Origin: CAIYZT01 sp052387855
GTDB taxonomy: Bacteria; Pseudomonadota; Alphaproteobacteria; Rhodobacterales; Rhodobacteraceae
Assembly: GCA_052387855.1 (NCBI GenBank)
Contig: JBQTIT010000067.1
Span: 1-7,100, forward strand
DNA length: 7,100 nt
Reading direction: 5' to 3'
The notes under the pieces were generated by a model. It searched no databases. It worked only from the letters and a program-made list of their open reading frames with translations, and was not told the DNA's origin. The translations under genes and the position numbers were made by a program. Positions 6,586 to 7,100 of this stretch are shown piece after piece (position 1 is the stretch's first letter; every line of letters begins with the position of its first letter).

Positions 6586-6915
6586 ATGAACCGCACCGAA
6601 TTCATCATCGCGACGGCCATCATCCTGCTCTTTGCCTTTGCGCTGGGATGGTTCGCCTCATGGGCGGTGAGCCGGTTCACCCGGATTGCCGGCGGCGACA
6701 TGGGCGAGATGGACGATCTGGCCCAGCGCCTGCACGAGGCCGAAGAGCAGCGCGAAGAGGCCATCGCCTATCTTGAGGCGCGCGAGGAAGAGTTGACGAA
6801 CCAGATCGCGCAGACCGAGGCAGAGCTGCGCGCCGCGATGGAGGGGCTGCGCGATTCCCGGCAAGAGGCCGAAGAGATGCGCGCCTACATCGAAAAGATG
6901 CATTCCCGCGCGTGA
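6586..6915 (+). CDS. Small membrane-anchored coiled-coil protein
   Basis: The product is 109 aa. The ATG at 6586 lies 7 bp after the stop of the OmpA-family gene. AAGAAGG sits 11 nt upstream within the last codons of that gene, so the two are probably translated from one message. One hydrophobic helix (about 6-28) is followed by FTRIAGGD and then a long charged helix (about 40-105). That helix is rich in Glu, Arg and Ala with heptad-like spacing (LAQRLHEAEEQREEAIAYLE), a likely coiled coil. The inside-out orientation is uncertain. I recall a conserved small protein with this MNRTEF start and AYIEK-x-x-SR ending directly after this OmpA-family gene in Rhodobacteraceae. No function is established to my knowledge. 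It may act with the OmpA-family protein, but only position supports this. Longer readings of the same frame overlap that gene and are not real. Confidence 0.88.
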   Translation: MNRTEFIIATAIILLFAFALGWFASWAVSRFTRIAGGDMGEMDDLAQRLHEAEEQREEAIAYLEAREEELTNQIAQTEAELRAAMEGLRDSRQEAEEMRAYIEKMHSRA

Positions 6916-6969
6916 TCGCGCGAGGGCGCAGGCGGCTCGGCGCTAAAAGGGGAAAAGGGTCGCCGCCTC

Positions 6970-7094
6970 GGCCAAGTCGGGCGAAAAGGAAAACGCACTG
7001 CGTTTTCCCGCCCGTATGGGAACGGATGGGGTAGACCGGTCCCGCTACACCACAGAGGCCAGCGCCTTCCCCCGGCAGGCGCGAAGCGCCTGCC
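6970..7094 (+). repeat. Right copy of the two-hairpin intergenic repeat
   Basis: This is the reverse complement of the repeat at 3-129. It starts 54 bp after the stop of the 109-aa gene. The main hairpin has outer arms 6978-6983/7009-7014 (CGGGCG/CGCCCG) and inner arms 6988-6996/7000-7008 (GGAAAACGC/GCGTTTTCC) around the loop ACT. AAAA at 6984-6987 is unpaired. ACCGGT lies at 7035-7040. The shared segment ends within the second hairpin (7068-7100). Like the left copy, it is placed 3' of the last gene of its group in the same transcriptional sense. The interval 6916-6969 holds only a loose AGGCGGC/GCCGCCT inverted pair and no gene. Confidence 0.85.
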
Positions 7095-7100
7095 GGGGGA
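7068..7100 (+). other. Perfect 15-bp hairpin at window edge, part of the right repeat
   Basis: Arms 7068-7082 and 7086-7100 are exact inverted complements around the loop GAA. The inner nine pairs correspond to the hairpin at 3-23 of the left repeat copy. The outer CCCCC/GGGGG pairs have no clear counterpart there. The window ends at the last paired base, so whether a T-run follows, making it an intrinsic terminator for the plus-strand genes, cannot be seen. Confidence 0.75.

Overview
The window is very GC-rich. Its gene content and protein sequences fit an alphaproteobacterium of the Rhodobacteraceae, most like Paracoccus or a close relative. This placement rests on my recognition of the protein families and of the gene order; no search was run. 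The genes look like ordinary chromosomal housekeeping genes. I see no phage genes, transposase, CRISPR array, tRNA or rRNA.

Layout. Two gene groups diverge from a point near 3480. Leftward (minus strand) run rsmE (16S rRNA m3U1498 methyltransferase, 3473-2745), an unknown 190-aa membrane protein (2698-2126), a 269-bp intergenic region, gshA (glutamate-cysteine ligase, 1856-510) and a 91-aa two-helix membrane protein (434-159). Rightward (plus strand) run ubiA (4-hydroxybenzoate polyprenyltransferase, 3486-4457), a 680-aa inner-membrane-anchored OmpA-family protein (4536-6578) and a 109-aa protein with one membrane helix and a coiled coil (6586-6915). The start codons of rsmE and ubiA are only 12 bp apart. 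The plus-strand genes are closely packed and probably co-transcribed. The gene order suggests no single shared pathway: the products belong to glutathione synthesis, ubiquinone synthesis, ribosome modification and the cell envelope.

Non-coding content. The most notable feature is a diverged repeat of about 127 bp found at both ends of the window in inverted orientation (3-129 and 6970-7094). Each copy lies just 3' of the last gene of its group and has the same sense relative to that gene's transcription. Each copy folds into two hairpins, and the differences between copies largely preserve the pairing. I do not recognise the family. The gshA upstream region contains a hairpin followed by a T-run on the plus strand (2071-2103). 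It faces away from both neighbouring genes, so it may end an unannotated short RNA.

The OmpA-family protein has three tandem repeats of about 125 residues between its membrane anchor and its peptidoglycan-binding domain, and it must begin at a non-ATG codon. Apart from these points the region is conventional.
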